The notes beneath the pieces are model-generated. The model was not told the DNA's origin and did not search any database. It saw only the letters and a list, made by a program, of their open reading frames with translations. A stretch of DNA of 36,891 nt, taken from the NCBI GenBank assembly GCA_016872215.1, contig VHAX01000023.1:1-36891 (forward strand), read 5' to 3'. This document shows, one piece after another, positions 1-8,773 of the stretch (position 1 is its first letter; each line of letters begins with the position of its first letter). Origin of the DNA: Sphingomonadales bacterium (GTDB taxonomy: Bacteria > Bacteroidota > Bacteroidia > UBA7662). A program made the position numbers and the translations under genes.

Positions 1-486
1 AACGGACAGATCTACAGCCAAAGCGGCACCTACACGTCAGTTAATGGCTGCCATACCGAGACGCTGGTCTTGACGATCACGCCATCAACGTCAAACACAA
101 CGCAGGCATCAGCATGCGACAGCTACATCTGGAGCGTAAACGGACAGAGCTACAGCCAAAGCGGCACCTACACGTCAGTTAATGGCTGCCACACCGAGAG
201 GCTGATATTGACGATCACGCCATCAACGTCAAACACAACGCAGGCATCAGCATGCGACAGCTACATCTGGAGCGTAAACGGACAGAGCTACAGCCAAAGC
301 GGCACCTACACGTCTGTTAATGGCTGCCATACCGAGACGCTGGTCTTGACGATCACGCCATCAACGTCAAACACGACGCAGGCATCAGCATGCGACAGCT
401 ACACCTGGAGCGTAAACGGACAGAGCTACAGCCAAAGCGGTACCTACACGTCTGTGAATGGCTGCAACACTGAGATGTTGATTCTT
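1..486 (+). repeat. 138-bp coding tandem repeat, about 3.5 copies
   Basis: Copies begin at 73, 211 and 349, each exactly 138 bp (46 codons), and a partial copy fills 1-72. The copies at 73 and 211 differ at only a few bases near their 3' ends; the copy at 349 is slightly more diverged. Each encodes a unit with ACDSYxWSVNGQ, SQSGTYTSVNGC and a TITPSTSN lead. Conservation at the DNA level, including third codon positions, suggests recent duplication or gene conversion. The array continues beyond the left edge, so its copy number is unknown. Confidence 0.97.
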
Positions 487-3400
487 ACAATCAATCCAGG
501 TCCTTCATTTCAGGTTGCGATTAACGGCATGAATTATGGAGCGGTATCAGGCGGCAATAGCGTTACAGCCAATACATTAACCAGCTACAATATTGAGTTG
601 TCGTCGGTTCTCTCCGGACGTCTACCGTTTGTAGGCAGTATTCGTGTTTGGGATGGTTTCATTGGCACGGGCACGGCTGGTTCCGTCTTTGTTGACACGA
701 TCAACAGTGTGGGTGACCTGATTTATTCAGCTCCCGCGGGTAGTGTTCAGCCTGGTATATGGAGCGTGGAGTTTTTATCTGTTGTCGATGCCAATGGTTG
801 TGTTGCTAATCTTTCCAATTCACAATATAACTTCACATTTTATGTGTCTAATCCCAATGTAGTTGCCGTAAATGCGCAGGTTTGTGCACCATCGGGATAC
901 AATTTCAATGGGGTGAACCTTTTTGTAAGTGGTACATATACCGACACCTTAACCAGTTCTTTGGGTGTTGATAGTTTTGTTACGTTGAACTTAATTGTAA
1001 ATCAGCCTAGCTCGACGGCACTAACTGCGACAATTTGTGAGCCTGCTAGTTATTATTTTAATGGTCAAGTCATTACTGTAGGTGGTATCTATACCTCTAC
1101 CCTAACCAATGCCGCGGGTTGTGACAGTGTAATCACATTAAATCTAACGGTTAATCCCAGACCTGTTTTCTCAGTGGCACTCAATGGAGTCTTATACTCG
1201 CCGCAGCAAGGAGGTCATTCGCTCAACGTGTGCTCCAACGAGAATTTTGTATTTACCCTCGGTGGCGTACAGGCTGGAATGGTGCCTCTAATTGGCACAT
1301 TACGTGTTTGGGACGGCCAGATTGGTTCCGGAACACCTGGCTTGTTATTTACAGATACCATTTTCGCTTTAGGTGATGTCATATACTCTGCACCTTTTGG
1401 CAGTGTTAATCCCGGCATATGGAGTGTAGAGTTTATTTCTGTTGTGGATGGCAATGGCTGTGAGGCGGATCTGTCTAATGGAGGAATGAATTTCACATTT
1501 ACAGTCTCTGATCCGAGTGAAACGACCATTAACGCGTTGATTTGTTCACCTGCTACGTATTCCTTCGATGGACAGGCGTTAAGTACCTCGGGAACGTATA
1601 CAGCAATATTTATTAATGCAGGGGGCTGTGACAGCGTGGTTACTTTGAACTTGTCGGTCGGCACGCCTAGCCCAGCAACAAGCCTTACCGACACGATATG
1701 CGGTCCGAATACTATTACCGTTGGGGGACAAACATTTGGTTCAACAGGTAATTATACCATTACCCTAACGAATGCATCGGGTTGTGATAGTGTGATCAAC
1801 CTGACCCTTGTGGCTACTCTAGGCGTGACTCAGATCACAAGCCAACCAAGCTCAGTTTATGCAGAGCAAGGAACAGTTGTTCATCTTCCGCTCGGTGTTC
1901 AAGATGCCTTAGCTATTCACTGGCAGAGCAGCAATGACGGGTTGGTGTGGGCGAATCTGACAGACGGGACAATCTACTCAGGCGCACTTTCCTCGAATTT
2001 AAGCATCAATACAGGTGCAGCTTTGAGCCACACCCAGTACCGCGCGGTCGTTGTGGGTTGTCAGGGTCAAATGGTCTCGAACGCCGCCTCCCTGATACTT
2101 TATCCTTCAGCCGCCCCCATTGCATTAAGTATAGCAAATGCTACCGGATGCCCGGGTCAGGAAGTAATGGTGCCAATATTAGCCTCAAACTTCTCAAATG
2201 TTGGTAGGATTCAGTTGGATTTGAGCTACAACGTTTCAATTCTACAACTATTGAATTTCCAGACAGGAGCAGGTATCAGCGGTATTCAGATAACTCCGAC
2301 TTCTGGGGGGATTTCAATCCGTCGTAATCTGACCATACCTGCATCGCTGATTAACGATACCTTATTAAAATTGAATTTTGTTGCCTTTGGAAGTGGCCAA
2401 ACCAATATTCAATGGGTGCCCTCAGCTTCAGGTGTAGTGGGAATTGAAACGGCTTACCCGGGCAATTTGGTGCACAGGCTTTCTTACCAGAATGGTAGTG
2501 TCACTATTGGTGGTGTAACTCCAGTTATAACGCAACAGCCGATTAACATAACAGTATTGGACGGCGCGTCTGCCACTTTCTCAGTTGTTGCTACTAATGC
2601 GGCGGCTTATCAATGGCAGATTTTGCAAGCGGGCGGTTGGGTGAATCTGACCAATCAAAGCCCATATCAAGGGGTTCAGGCTGCTCAATTGACTATTTCG
2701 CCTGCAACTGGTGCACTCCACAATCGTAGGTTTAGGGTTATTGTTGATGGAGCTTGTCCCCCGTCTGTAACCTCCAATGAGGCGGTATTGAATGTTACAT
2801 CGGTTGCCGCACCTATTGTTTTGAGTATTGAAAATCGTACGGTTTGTTCACCCGGCAACTATAGCCTTTCTGTAGCTGCAAGTCACTTCATTGAGGTGAA
2901 CGCCTTGGATTTCTCTATGTCTTACAATTCATCTGCAATGGTGTTCACAGGGATCAGTTCTGCACATTCATCCCTACAAGGTATTACCGCCTATGTGAAC
3001 CAGTCAGGGGCGATATCAATCAGTTGGTTCGGTCTAACTCCATCCAACCTGGGATCAGGGGAGCTGTTCAAGCTCAATTTTGTGGTGAATGCTGGGGGGT
3101 CAGTGTCATGGAACTCATCAGTACCCGGTTTGACAAGTCTAGTCAATCAGTTCGGTCAAAACTTGCCTTTGCAGTTAAACAATGGGGGTGTTATAGTTCG
3201 AAGTTCATTCATTCAGATTAGTGGTTTGGGTAATGTTTGTATTAATTCAGCACCTGTTGCCCTTTCGGTCAATATAGGTGGTGGCGTATTCTCAGGTGCT
3301 GGTGTTGTTGGCGGAGTATTTTATCCCGCTTTGGCTGGCCTGGGTACCAATGCAATCAGTTACACGGTCACGGATAGTTTTGGATGTACCAATACCGCGA

Positions 3401-5733
3401 CAGTGTTCGTAACGGTTCAACCAGCTCCTTCAAGTACTGGTGGGGGAGCAGTAACGATTTGTCCGGGTTCTACTGCGACGCTAACGGGTGCTGGAACTGG
3501 AATTGTATCGTACCTGTGGAGCACGGGTGCAACTACTCAATCCATTAATGTTCAGCCGCAGAATAACTCGGTGTATTGGGTTACATTAACAAACGCAGCA
3601 GGGTGCAGCGTTACCGACACATTCCGTGTAAATACATTTGCTGAAACACCCGTGAACGCCGGAGCTGATCGCACTATTTGTCAGGGTTTCGGAACGCAAT
3701 TGAGTGCGAGTGGCGCAGTACAATACGTATGGTACACTCTTGGATCGCAACAGGCATTTGCGTTCACCTCCAATCCATTTGTGTTGCCGTCTGTAACAAC
3801 AACTTACTTGGTTACAGGCGTTAGCGTCAACGGTTGTATTTCCCGCGATACCGTTGTTGTTTTGGTTAATGCCCGGCCAAATGCTGCTGTGAGTGACGAT
3901 ACGGTAATCTATTGTGGTTCAGGGGTTGGAGCACAACTCGAGGCCTCCGGTGGTGTAACCTATCAATGGAGTCCCGCTACAGGTTTGAACAATCCAAATT
4001 CGGCAACGCCTGTTGCGTCACCAACAGTAACTACGCTGTATCTGGTCACCGTTACGAACGCAAACGGATGTTCGGATGTGAAATCGGTTTTGGTATTGGT
4101 TCCAACAGTATCAGCAGGTAGCAACCGCACGATTTGTTCGGGTACAAGTACACAGTTGAACGCTACGTATAATGGCTCTGCGTTGAGCTATCAGTGGATT
4201 CCGTCGACCGGTCTGAGCAACGCATTCATTTCGAATCCGGTGGCTTCACCCACATCCTCAGTTATTTATACGGTTCGCGTATCGGATGCATCCGGCTGTC
4301 AGGTTACAGCCCAGGTCCGTGTGATTGTGAATCTGAGCCCGATGGTGAATGCGGGAGCGGATGTATCAATTGCGCCCAACGCCTCGACGACCCTCAATGG
4401 ATTTGTTTCGGGCGCGAGTAGTTACTTGTGGTCGCCTTCTGCGGGTTTGAGCAATCCTGCGATTCTGAACCCGGTGTCTAGTCCAATGGTCACAACTGCG
4501 TACATCCTCACGGCAACTGGCTCGAATGGTTGTTCTCGCTCGGATACGGTTGTCGTGACTGTCGACCCCAATCTATCGGGTGGAACACTCAGTGGCCGGG
4601 TGGTATATGACCGTATTGGTAGCGCTGTTCGTACACCGGTATCGTCTGGGGCTGTAATTCTTTCGGGCAATGCTGTTGCCACCACGAATATTGCAGCAGG
4701 TGGTTCCTATGCCTTCCCCGGATTGTCCAATGGAGGTTATCAGGTTCGCGCTGATGTTGGAATGGCTCCGGGTGGAATCACCACGGCAGATGCGTTCCTA
4801 ATCAATAATTACATGAGTAATCCTGGAGCTCTATCCGGTTTGGCGGTACAGGCGGCCGATGCAAATGGTGACGGAATCGTGAATAGCGCAGACGCCTTAT
4901 TGGTACTCCAGCGGAGCATTAACCTGCCAACCGCCGTGTTCGCTACTCCATGGGTGTCGGAAAATGCTGCTATTACAATAAACAATTCAAATTCAGTTCG
5001 AGATGTGGCTGTTTTGAGTCGCGGCGACGTGAACCGTGACTATTCCTTCAGTACCCGTCTAATCCGTGGAATTCAAGCGGAGGTGGGCGCAGCAATCGCT
5101 TCTGACAAGCCGGTACATGTGTTGCCCATACAAGCAACTAGCCAAACGGTACTGGGGTCGTTCCAGATGCATGTGGAATTAGCTGGCGGACTACATGTAC
5201 GCAGCATTCGAATGTCTAAGACTGGCGAGACGGTGTTGTTCAATCAAACTGCCAACCAGCTCTATTTGGGGTGGTATGCTACGGGCGGAGCCTACACAGC
5301 CGCTGAGGGTGCCGATTTGTTTGAGGTAGATTTTGAGCAGGATATTCGGGGTATTGAAGTGGTGATGACGGTGGTTGGATTCTCACAAGCGACCGATTAT
5401 GAGGCAAATCCATATTCAATGCTCCGTTTGCAGATGCCCGCCTATGTTGAGTCGAGTGGCTTGACTTTGGAAGTGAGCAACTTCCCGAATCCATTCTCTA
5501 CCTCTACCGAGGTCATCTATAAACTGCCTGAGGATGGTTCGGTGCAAATACTGATTACCGATTACACAGGCAAGTCAATCTATCAGACAGAAAAAATGTC
5601 AAAGCTCTCCGGCAAGCATAGCATGCAATGGAATGCAGGCGATGTAGCTGATGGGGTGTATATGTTGCATGTACGTTTCGACGGCATTGTGGGTATTCAG
5701 TCAAAATCCACGAAGCTGATGATTCGTCGCTAG
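1..5733 (+). CDS. Giant multidomain secreted protein with T9SS sorting domain (5' end outside window)
   Basis: The frame is open from base 1 to the stop at 5731-5733, so the start lies to the left and at least 1910 residues are visible. In order: 46-residue Cys repeats (1-486); two long beta modules (about 496-870 and 1156-1515) interleaved with short repeats ending in a GCDSV-type motif; an Ig-like plus cohesin-like pair (1825-2512) and a second pair (2521-3200); several PKD/CHU_C-like modules (3420-4570); a carboxypeptidase-regulatory-like domain (4585-4850); a dockerin-like segment with DANGDGIVNSAD at about 4858-4893 and a weaker GDVNRD at about 5026; a further beta domain; and a type A T9SS sorting domain (about 5450-5733) with NFPNPF and GVYMLHVRF. 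It is therefore inferred to cross the outer membrane by T9SS and sit on, or leave, the cell surface. Adhesion or scaffolding is plausible but not shown. No catalytic domain was recognised. A paralog follows. Confidence 0.9.
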   Translation, partial: NGQIYSQSGTYTSVNGCHTETLVLTITPSTSNTTQASACDSYIWSVNGQSYSQSGTYTSVNGCHTERLILTITPSTSNTTQASACDSYIWSVNGQSYSQSGTYTSVNGCHTETLVLTITPSTSNTTQASACDSYTWSVNGQSYSQSGTYTSVNGCNTEMLILTINPGPSFQVAINGMNYGAVSGGNSVTANTLTSYNIELSSVLSGRLPFVGSIRVWDGFIGTGTAGSVFVDTINSVGDLIYSAPAGSVQPGIWSVEFLSVVDANGCVANLSNSQYNFTFYVSNPNVVAVNAQVCAPSGYNFNGVNLFVSGTYTDTLTSSLGVDSFVTLNLIVNQPSSTALTATICEPASYYFNGQVITVGGIYTSTLTNAAGCDSVITLNLTVNPRPVFSVALNGVLYSPQQGGHSLNVCSNENFVFTLGGVQAGMVPLIGTLRVWDGQIGSGTPGLLFTDTIFALGDVIYSAPFGSVNPGIWSVEFISVVDGNGCEADLSNGGMNFTFTVSDPSETTINALICSPATYSFDGQALSTSGTYTAIFINAGGCDSVVTLNLSVGTPSPATSLTDTICGPNTITVGGQTFGSTGNYTITLTNASGCDSVINLTLVATLGVTQITSQPSSVYAEQGTVVHLPLGVQDALAIHWQSSNDGLVWANLTDGTIYSGALSSNLSINTGAALSHTQYRAVVVGCQGQMVSNAASLILYPSAAPIALSIANATGCPGQEVMVPILASNFSNVGRIQLDLSYNVSILQLLNFQTGAGISGIQITPTSGGISIRRNLTIPASLINDTLLKLNFVAFGSGQTNIQWVPSASGVVGIETAYPGNLVHRLSYQNGSVTIGGVTPVITQQPINITVLDGASATFSVVATNAAAYQWQILQAGGWVNLTNQSPYQGVQAAQLTISPATGALHNRRFRVIVDGACPPSVTSNEAVLNVTSVAAPIVLSIENRTVCSPGNYSLSVAASHFIEVNALDFSMSYNSSAMVFTGISSAHSSLQGITAYVNQSGAISISWFGLTPSNLGSGELFKLNFVVNAGGSVSWNSSVPGLTSLVNQFGQNLPLQLNNGGVIVRSSFIQISGLGNVCINSAPVALSVNIGGGVFSGAGVVGGVFYPALAGLGTNAISYTVTDSFGCTNTATVFVTVQPAPSSTGGGAVTICPGSTATLTGAGTGIVSYLWSTGATTQSINVQPQNNSVYWVTLTNAAGCSVTDTFRVNTFAETPVNAGADRTICQGFGTQLSASGAVQYVWYTLGSQQAFAFTSNPFVLPSVTTTYLVTGVSVNGCISRDTVVVLVNARPNAAVSDDTVIYCGSGVGAQLEASGGVTYQWSPATGLNNPNSATPVASPTVTTLYLVTVTNANGCSDVKSVLVLVPTVSAGSNRTICSGTSTQLNATYNGSALSYQWIPSTGLSNAFISNPVASPTSSVIYTVRVSDASGCQVTAQVRVIVNLSPMVNAGADVSIAPNASTTLNGFVSGASSYLWSPSAGLSNPAILNPVSSPMVTTAYILTATGSNGCSRSDTVVVTVDPNLSGGTLSGRVVYDRIGSAVRTPVSSGAVILSGNAVATTNIAAGGSYAFPGLSNGGYQVRADVGMAPGGITTADAFLINNYMSNPGALSGLAVQAADANGDGIVNSADALLVLQRSINLPTAVFATPWVSENAAITINNSNSVRDVAVLSRGDVNRDYSFSTRLIRGIQAEVGAAIASDKPVHVLPIQATSQTVLGSFQMHVELAGGLHVRSIRMSKTGETVLFNQTANQLYLGWYATGGAYTAAEGADLFEVDFEQDIRGIEVVMTVVGFSQATDYEANPYSMLRLQMPAYVESSGLTLEVSNFPNPFSTSTEVIYKLPEDGSVQILITDYTGKSIYQTEKMSKLSGKHSMQWNAGDVADGVYMLHVRFDGIVGIQSKSTKLMIRR

Positions 5734-5754
5734 TCGGACGACTTTCCTTAGTGG

Positions 5755-8700
5755 ATGTTTCGATACCGTCCCCTTAACGTAGAGGCGCATTATGGTGCGC
5801 CTCTACGTATTTTTACTCTAATTCTGCTAACGTGTTTACTCTTTACAAAAGCGGGTTTTTCAACATTCGGAGGTTTCGGGCCTCCATGTAGGGTAGACAC
5901 AACGATATATTACGGGTGGTGCATTGGTGATACCCTGCAAGTAGGCGGTCTTAACTATTCCACGCCCGGAGTTTATGCTCAGTTTTTGCAGACAGCCTTG
6001 GGGTGCGATAGTGTAGTGAACCTACAAATCCACCCAAGACCGGACACCCCGATTATTGGTCAGCATCCTTCAAGTATTTACATCGGTGCGGGTGACACAG
6101 GATCATTCCTGGCATCGGCCTCACCAGCATCGGATTGTCGCTGGCAAACCAGAACGGGCACGGGTGTCTGGATGAATGTTCGGGCTGATTCGATTCATTC
6201 CTCTCCTTTTTTGTCTCATTTAAGTGTTGTAGCAACTGGGGGAAGCAACAACGCTGTTTACCGATACTACTGCCAGGGATGTATGGTTGATGCAGTGAGC
6301 GATTCAGCCGAATTATGGGTTTACCCCCAACAGCCGCCCGTAGTAGTTCAATTGCCTACAGTTGAATCCTGTGTCGGAGAAAATACCCCTATTGCAGTAC
6401 GTGTCAATTCCTGGCAACATGTTGGGCGTATTTCTTTGGACGTCATTCTGCCCACATCTTCTTTGCAATTGATTCAGTGGAGTGCACGCGTATCGGGTTT
6501 GTCGCTCTCGGTTCAGGGTGATACAGTCAAAATTCGTAAGGCAACGACAGTATCCTCCATCCTCACACTAGGTGATACCTTGCTCGTATTGGTGGTCCGC
6601 CCTTTATTTACAGGTACTTTTCCACTGACCTGGCTTGTTCCGGATAGCGGAACAGTGGGGTTACAGTACATAGATCCGAACAGTAGCTGGGTTCACAGGC
6701 TGGTACCAGTGAACGGACATGTTTTTGTGCCTTCTTTGGCTGCTCAGGTGGTTCAGGAGCCGATGTCCGTTTCGGTCCGATCGGGGGATTCTGTTTTGTT
6801 CTTGGCGGCATGCGTGAACGCCATCGGCTATCGCTGGCAAATCCGGGTCGGTTCATCATGGCGGAGTCTCGTCGAAACGAACGCTTACAGAGGTACACAA
6901 ACCGCCATGTTGTACATGGATGCAGCACCCGACAGCTTAAACAACGCCCGTTTTCGTTTAATTGCTTTTGGATCATGCGGGCGGAATGATACATCGCAAA
7001 CAGTCGACCTGCGGGTGGAATCGAGTTCACCTGCCATCCGAATGACTTTGCCGCAAGTATTGGCATGCACCACCGGACAGTATTCTCTATCGCTGAATGT
7101 TGAATCGTTCAACCAAGTTTCAGCTTTTTCGCTTCGGTTTACCTACCACCCCGATAGCATTCAATATATGGTGACTGAATACACCCATCCAGCGCTGGGA
7201 ACCGGTTATCAGCTCCTGCACCAATCGGGTGGGCTAACACTGAATTGGTACGGGACACAGCCCCTGCAGTTGGGTGCTGCGGAGTTGTTGAGGCTCAGGT
7301 TTCAGATAGCGGGAAGCTCTCAATTGCAGTGGGATACCTCCGCACAGGGCCCCATGTTGTGGACACCCTACCAACAGATGCTTCAAACTGCAGCCCAGGA
7401 CGGTTGGGTACGGGCAGGCTCCTTATCCGCAGTGGTCGACCCCATACCCTGTTTGTTTATTGGGGATGCCCCGGTCGCTTTGAGCGCCTGGCCACCCGGC
7501 GGAACCTTCAGCGGGGTCGGGGTCCAGAGCCAAGTTCTGTATGTCGACACATCACCCGGAGTCAGAACCGTGCATTATCAGGCCGTGTACCAGGGCTGTC
7601 CATATGGGGGACAATACACCTATGAGGTATGGCCCGCCCCGAGTCTGCAGTGGAACAATACCCGCGATGTTTGTAGAGGTACACCCATCACGCTTACGGC
7701 CCTTAGATTATCCAACAACGTTTGGAGTACGGGCGACACCAGCGCAATGGTCACTCTCCATCCGATAACCGACACCCTGGTTTGGGTTCGCTACACATCA
7801 CCCACAGGATGCATACGAATAGATTCTGTGCGTTTAGAAGTACGTCCCGGGCCAAATGCGACGGTTGATGACTCTGTTTATTATTATCACAACAATACTA
7901 CCCCCGTTCTGCTTAGAGCCGCGGGAGGGGTCAGCTATCTTTGGCAGCCATCGTCGGGACTTTCCGACAGCACTTCAGCGGCACCCTTGGCCATGCCCGA
8001 CACGACAACTACATACACGGTTACGGTTATGGATTCTTTTGGATGCAGCCGTACGTTGCGTGTTGTTGTTCTGCATCCGCGCATCAACCCGATGCCCAAC
8101 CGGGTTTTGTGCAGGGGCGATAGCCTTACCCTAGATGCACCTGTTCTCTATACCCATCAACCCACAAGCGGACCCCCTCCAACATTAACCCCTCCAATAC
8201 CCACCTATTTGTGGCAACCCGCTGCCGGACTCGATGATCCCTACAGCCCGAACCCTAAGGCATCACCGGGCAGCACCACGCTCTACCAAGTACGGGTTAT
8301 TGTGGCCCAAAATTGCACCCTCACAGCCCATAGAGGGGTAATCGTGCTCGCCCCTCCCCAAGTCGAGATTGGTCACGACAGTATCTACACCTCAATCGGA
8401 CATCCGGTGCGGCTTCAGGCCCACATCTGGGACACGACACAGCCCGTTCAATACCAATGGACGCCCGCCACCGGGCTATCCGACAGCACACAACAGCAGC
8501 CATTTGCGAACCCGATGTCCACCACAAACTACAAGCTAACCGTGCGTTCCGCCAACGGTTGTATCTCCTCGGATTCAGTGGTTGTTGTGGTATCGCAAGT
8601 GGGACTAGGCGCTGTGTTGCAGGGCCAGTTGATCTATGACAATTCCAGCCAAACCCCATTGCGGGAGGGAACCGTGACCCTGATGCCGATTCTCCCTCAT

Positions 8701-8772
8701 CAACCTTTTTATAATAACCCTAATCGTCCCCACTCCAAAAAGAGATCTGGCAGAATATCCAAGAAAAAATAA
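5755..8772 (+). CDS. C-terminally truncated paralog of the preceding T9SS multidomain protein
   Basis: This 1005-residue product has a hydrophobic signal segment (residues about 19-36, LRIFTLILLTCLLF). Then come one Cys-containing short repeat (about 5880-6030), Ig-like plus cohesin-like (6040-6730), a second Ig-like plus cohesin-like pair (6740-7430), and PKD/CHU_C-like modules (7650-8600). Domain order and wording follow the upstream protein closely, for example VGLxY followed by WVHRL, and LSDSTSAAPLAMP-type modules. The match ends a few residues into the carboxypeptidase-regulatory-like domain (GQLIYD, near 8630). After that comes an unrelated basic tail ending SKKK. The dockerin-like region and T9SS tail are missing, so the product may be stuck in the periplasm. 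The only usable ATG, at 5755, places a terminator hairpin inside the gene. It may be a decaying duplicate. Confidence 0.75.
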   Translation: MFRYRPLNVEAHYGAPLRIFTLILLTCLLFTKAGFSTFGGFGPPCRVDTTIYYGWCIGDTLQVGGLNYSTPGVYAQFLQTALGCDSVVNLQIHPRPDTPIIGQHPSSIYIGAGDTGSFLASASPASDCRWQTRTGTGVWMNVRADSIHSSPFLSHLSVVATGGSNNAVYRYYCQGCMVDAVSDSAELWVYPQQPPVVVQLPTVESCVGENTPIAVRVNSWQHVGRISLDVILPTSSLQLIQWSARVSGLSLSVQGDTVKIRKATTVSSILTLGDTLLVLVVRPLFTGTFPLTWLVPDSGTVGLQYIDPNSSWVHRLVPVNGHVFVPSLAAQVVQEPMSVSVRSGDSVLFLAACVNAIGYRWQIRVGSSWRSLVETNAYRGTQTAMLYMDAAPDSLNNARFRLIAFGSCGRNDTSQTVDLRVESSSPAIRMTLPQVLACTTGQYSLSLNVESFNQVSAFSLRFTYHPDSIQYMVTEYTHPALGTGYQLLHQSGGLTLNWYGTQPLQLGAAELLRLRFQIAGSSQLQWDTSAQGPMLWTPYQQMLQTAAQDGWVRAGSLSAVVDPIPCLFIGDAPVALSAWPPGGTFSGVGVQSQVLYVDTSPGVRTVHYQAVYQGCPYGGQYTYEVWPAPSLQWNNTRDVCRGTPITLTALRLSNNVWSTGDTSAMVTLHPITDTLVWVRYTSPTGCIRIDSVRLEVRPGPNATVDDSVYYYHNNTTPVLLRAAGGVSYLWQPSSGLSDSTSAAPLAMPDTTTTYTVTVMDSFGCSRTLRVVVLHPRINPMPNRVLCRGDSLTLDAPVLYTHQPTSGPPPTLTPPIPTYLWQPAAGLDDPYSPNPKASPGSTTLYQVRVIVAQNCTLTAHRGVIVLAPPQVEIGHDSIYTSIGHPVRLQAHIWDTTQPVQYQWTPATGLSDSTQQQPFANPMSTTNYKLTVRSANGCISSDSVVVVVSQVGLGAVLQGQLIYDNSSQTPLREGTVTLMPILPHQPFYNNPNRPHSKKRSGRISKKK
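5777..5815 (+). terminator. Probable intrinsic terminator of the giant gene
   Basis: A perfect 13-bp inverted repeat (left arm 5777-5789, right arm 5796-5808) with a 6-base loop is followed directly by a T-rich run (5808-5814). It lies 43 bp after the stop of the first gene. It also lies inside the 5' end of the next reading frame, just before its hydrophobic signal segment. Confidence 0.75.
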
Positions 8773-8773
8773 G

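Noticed and set aside
1-486. Regular repeats as a possible CRISPR array
   Set aside because: The 138-bp units are contiguous, coding and have no variable spacers.
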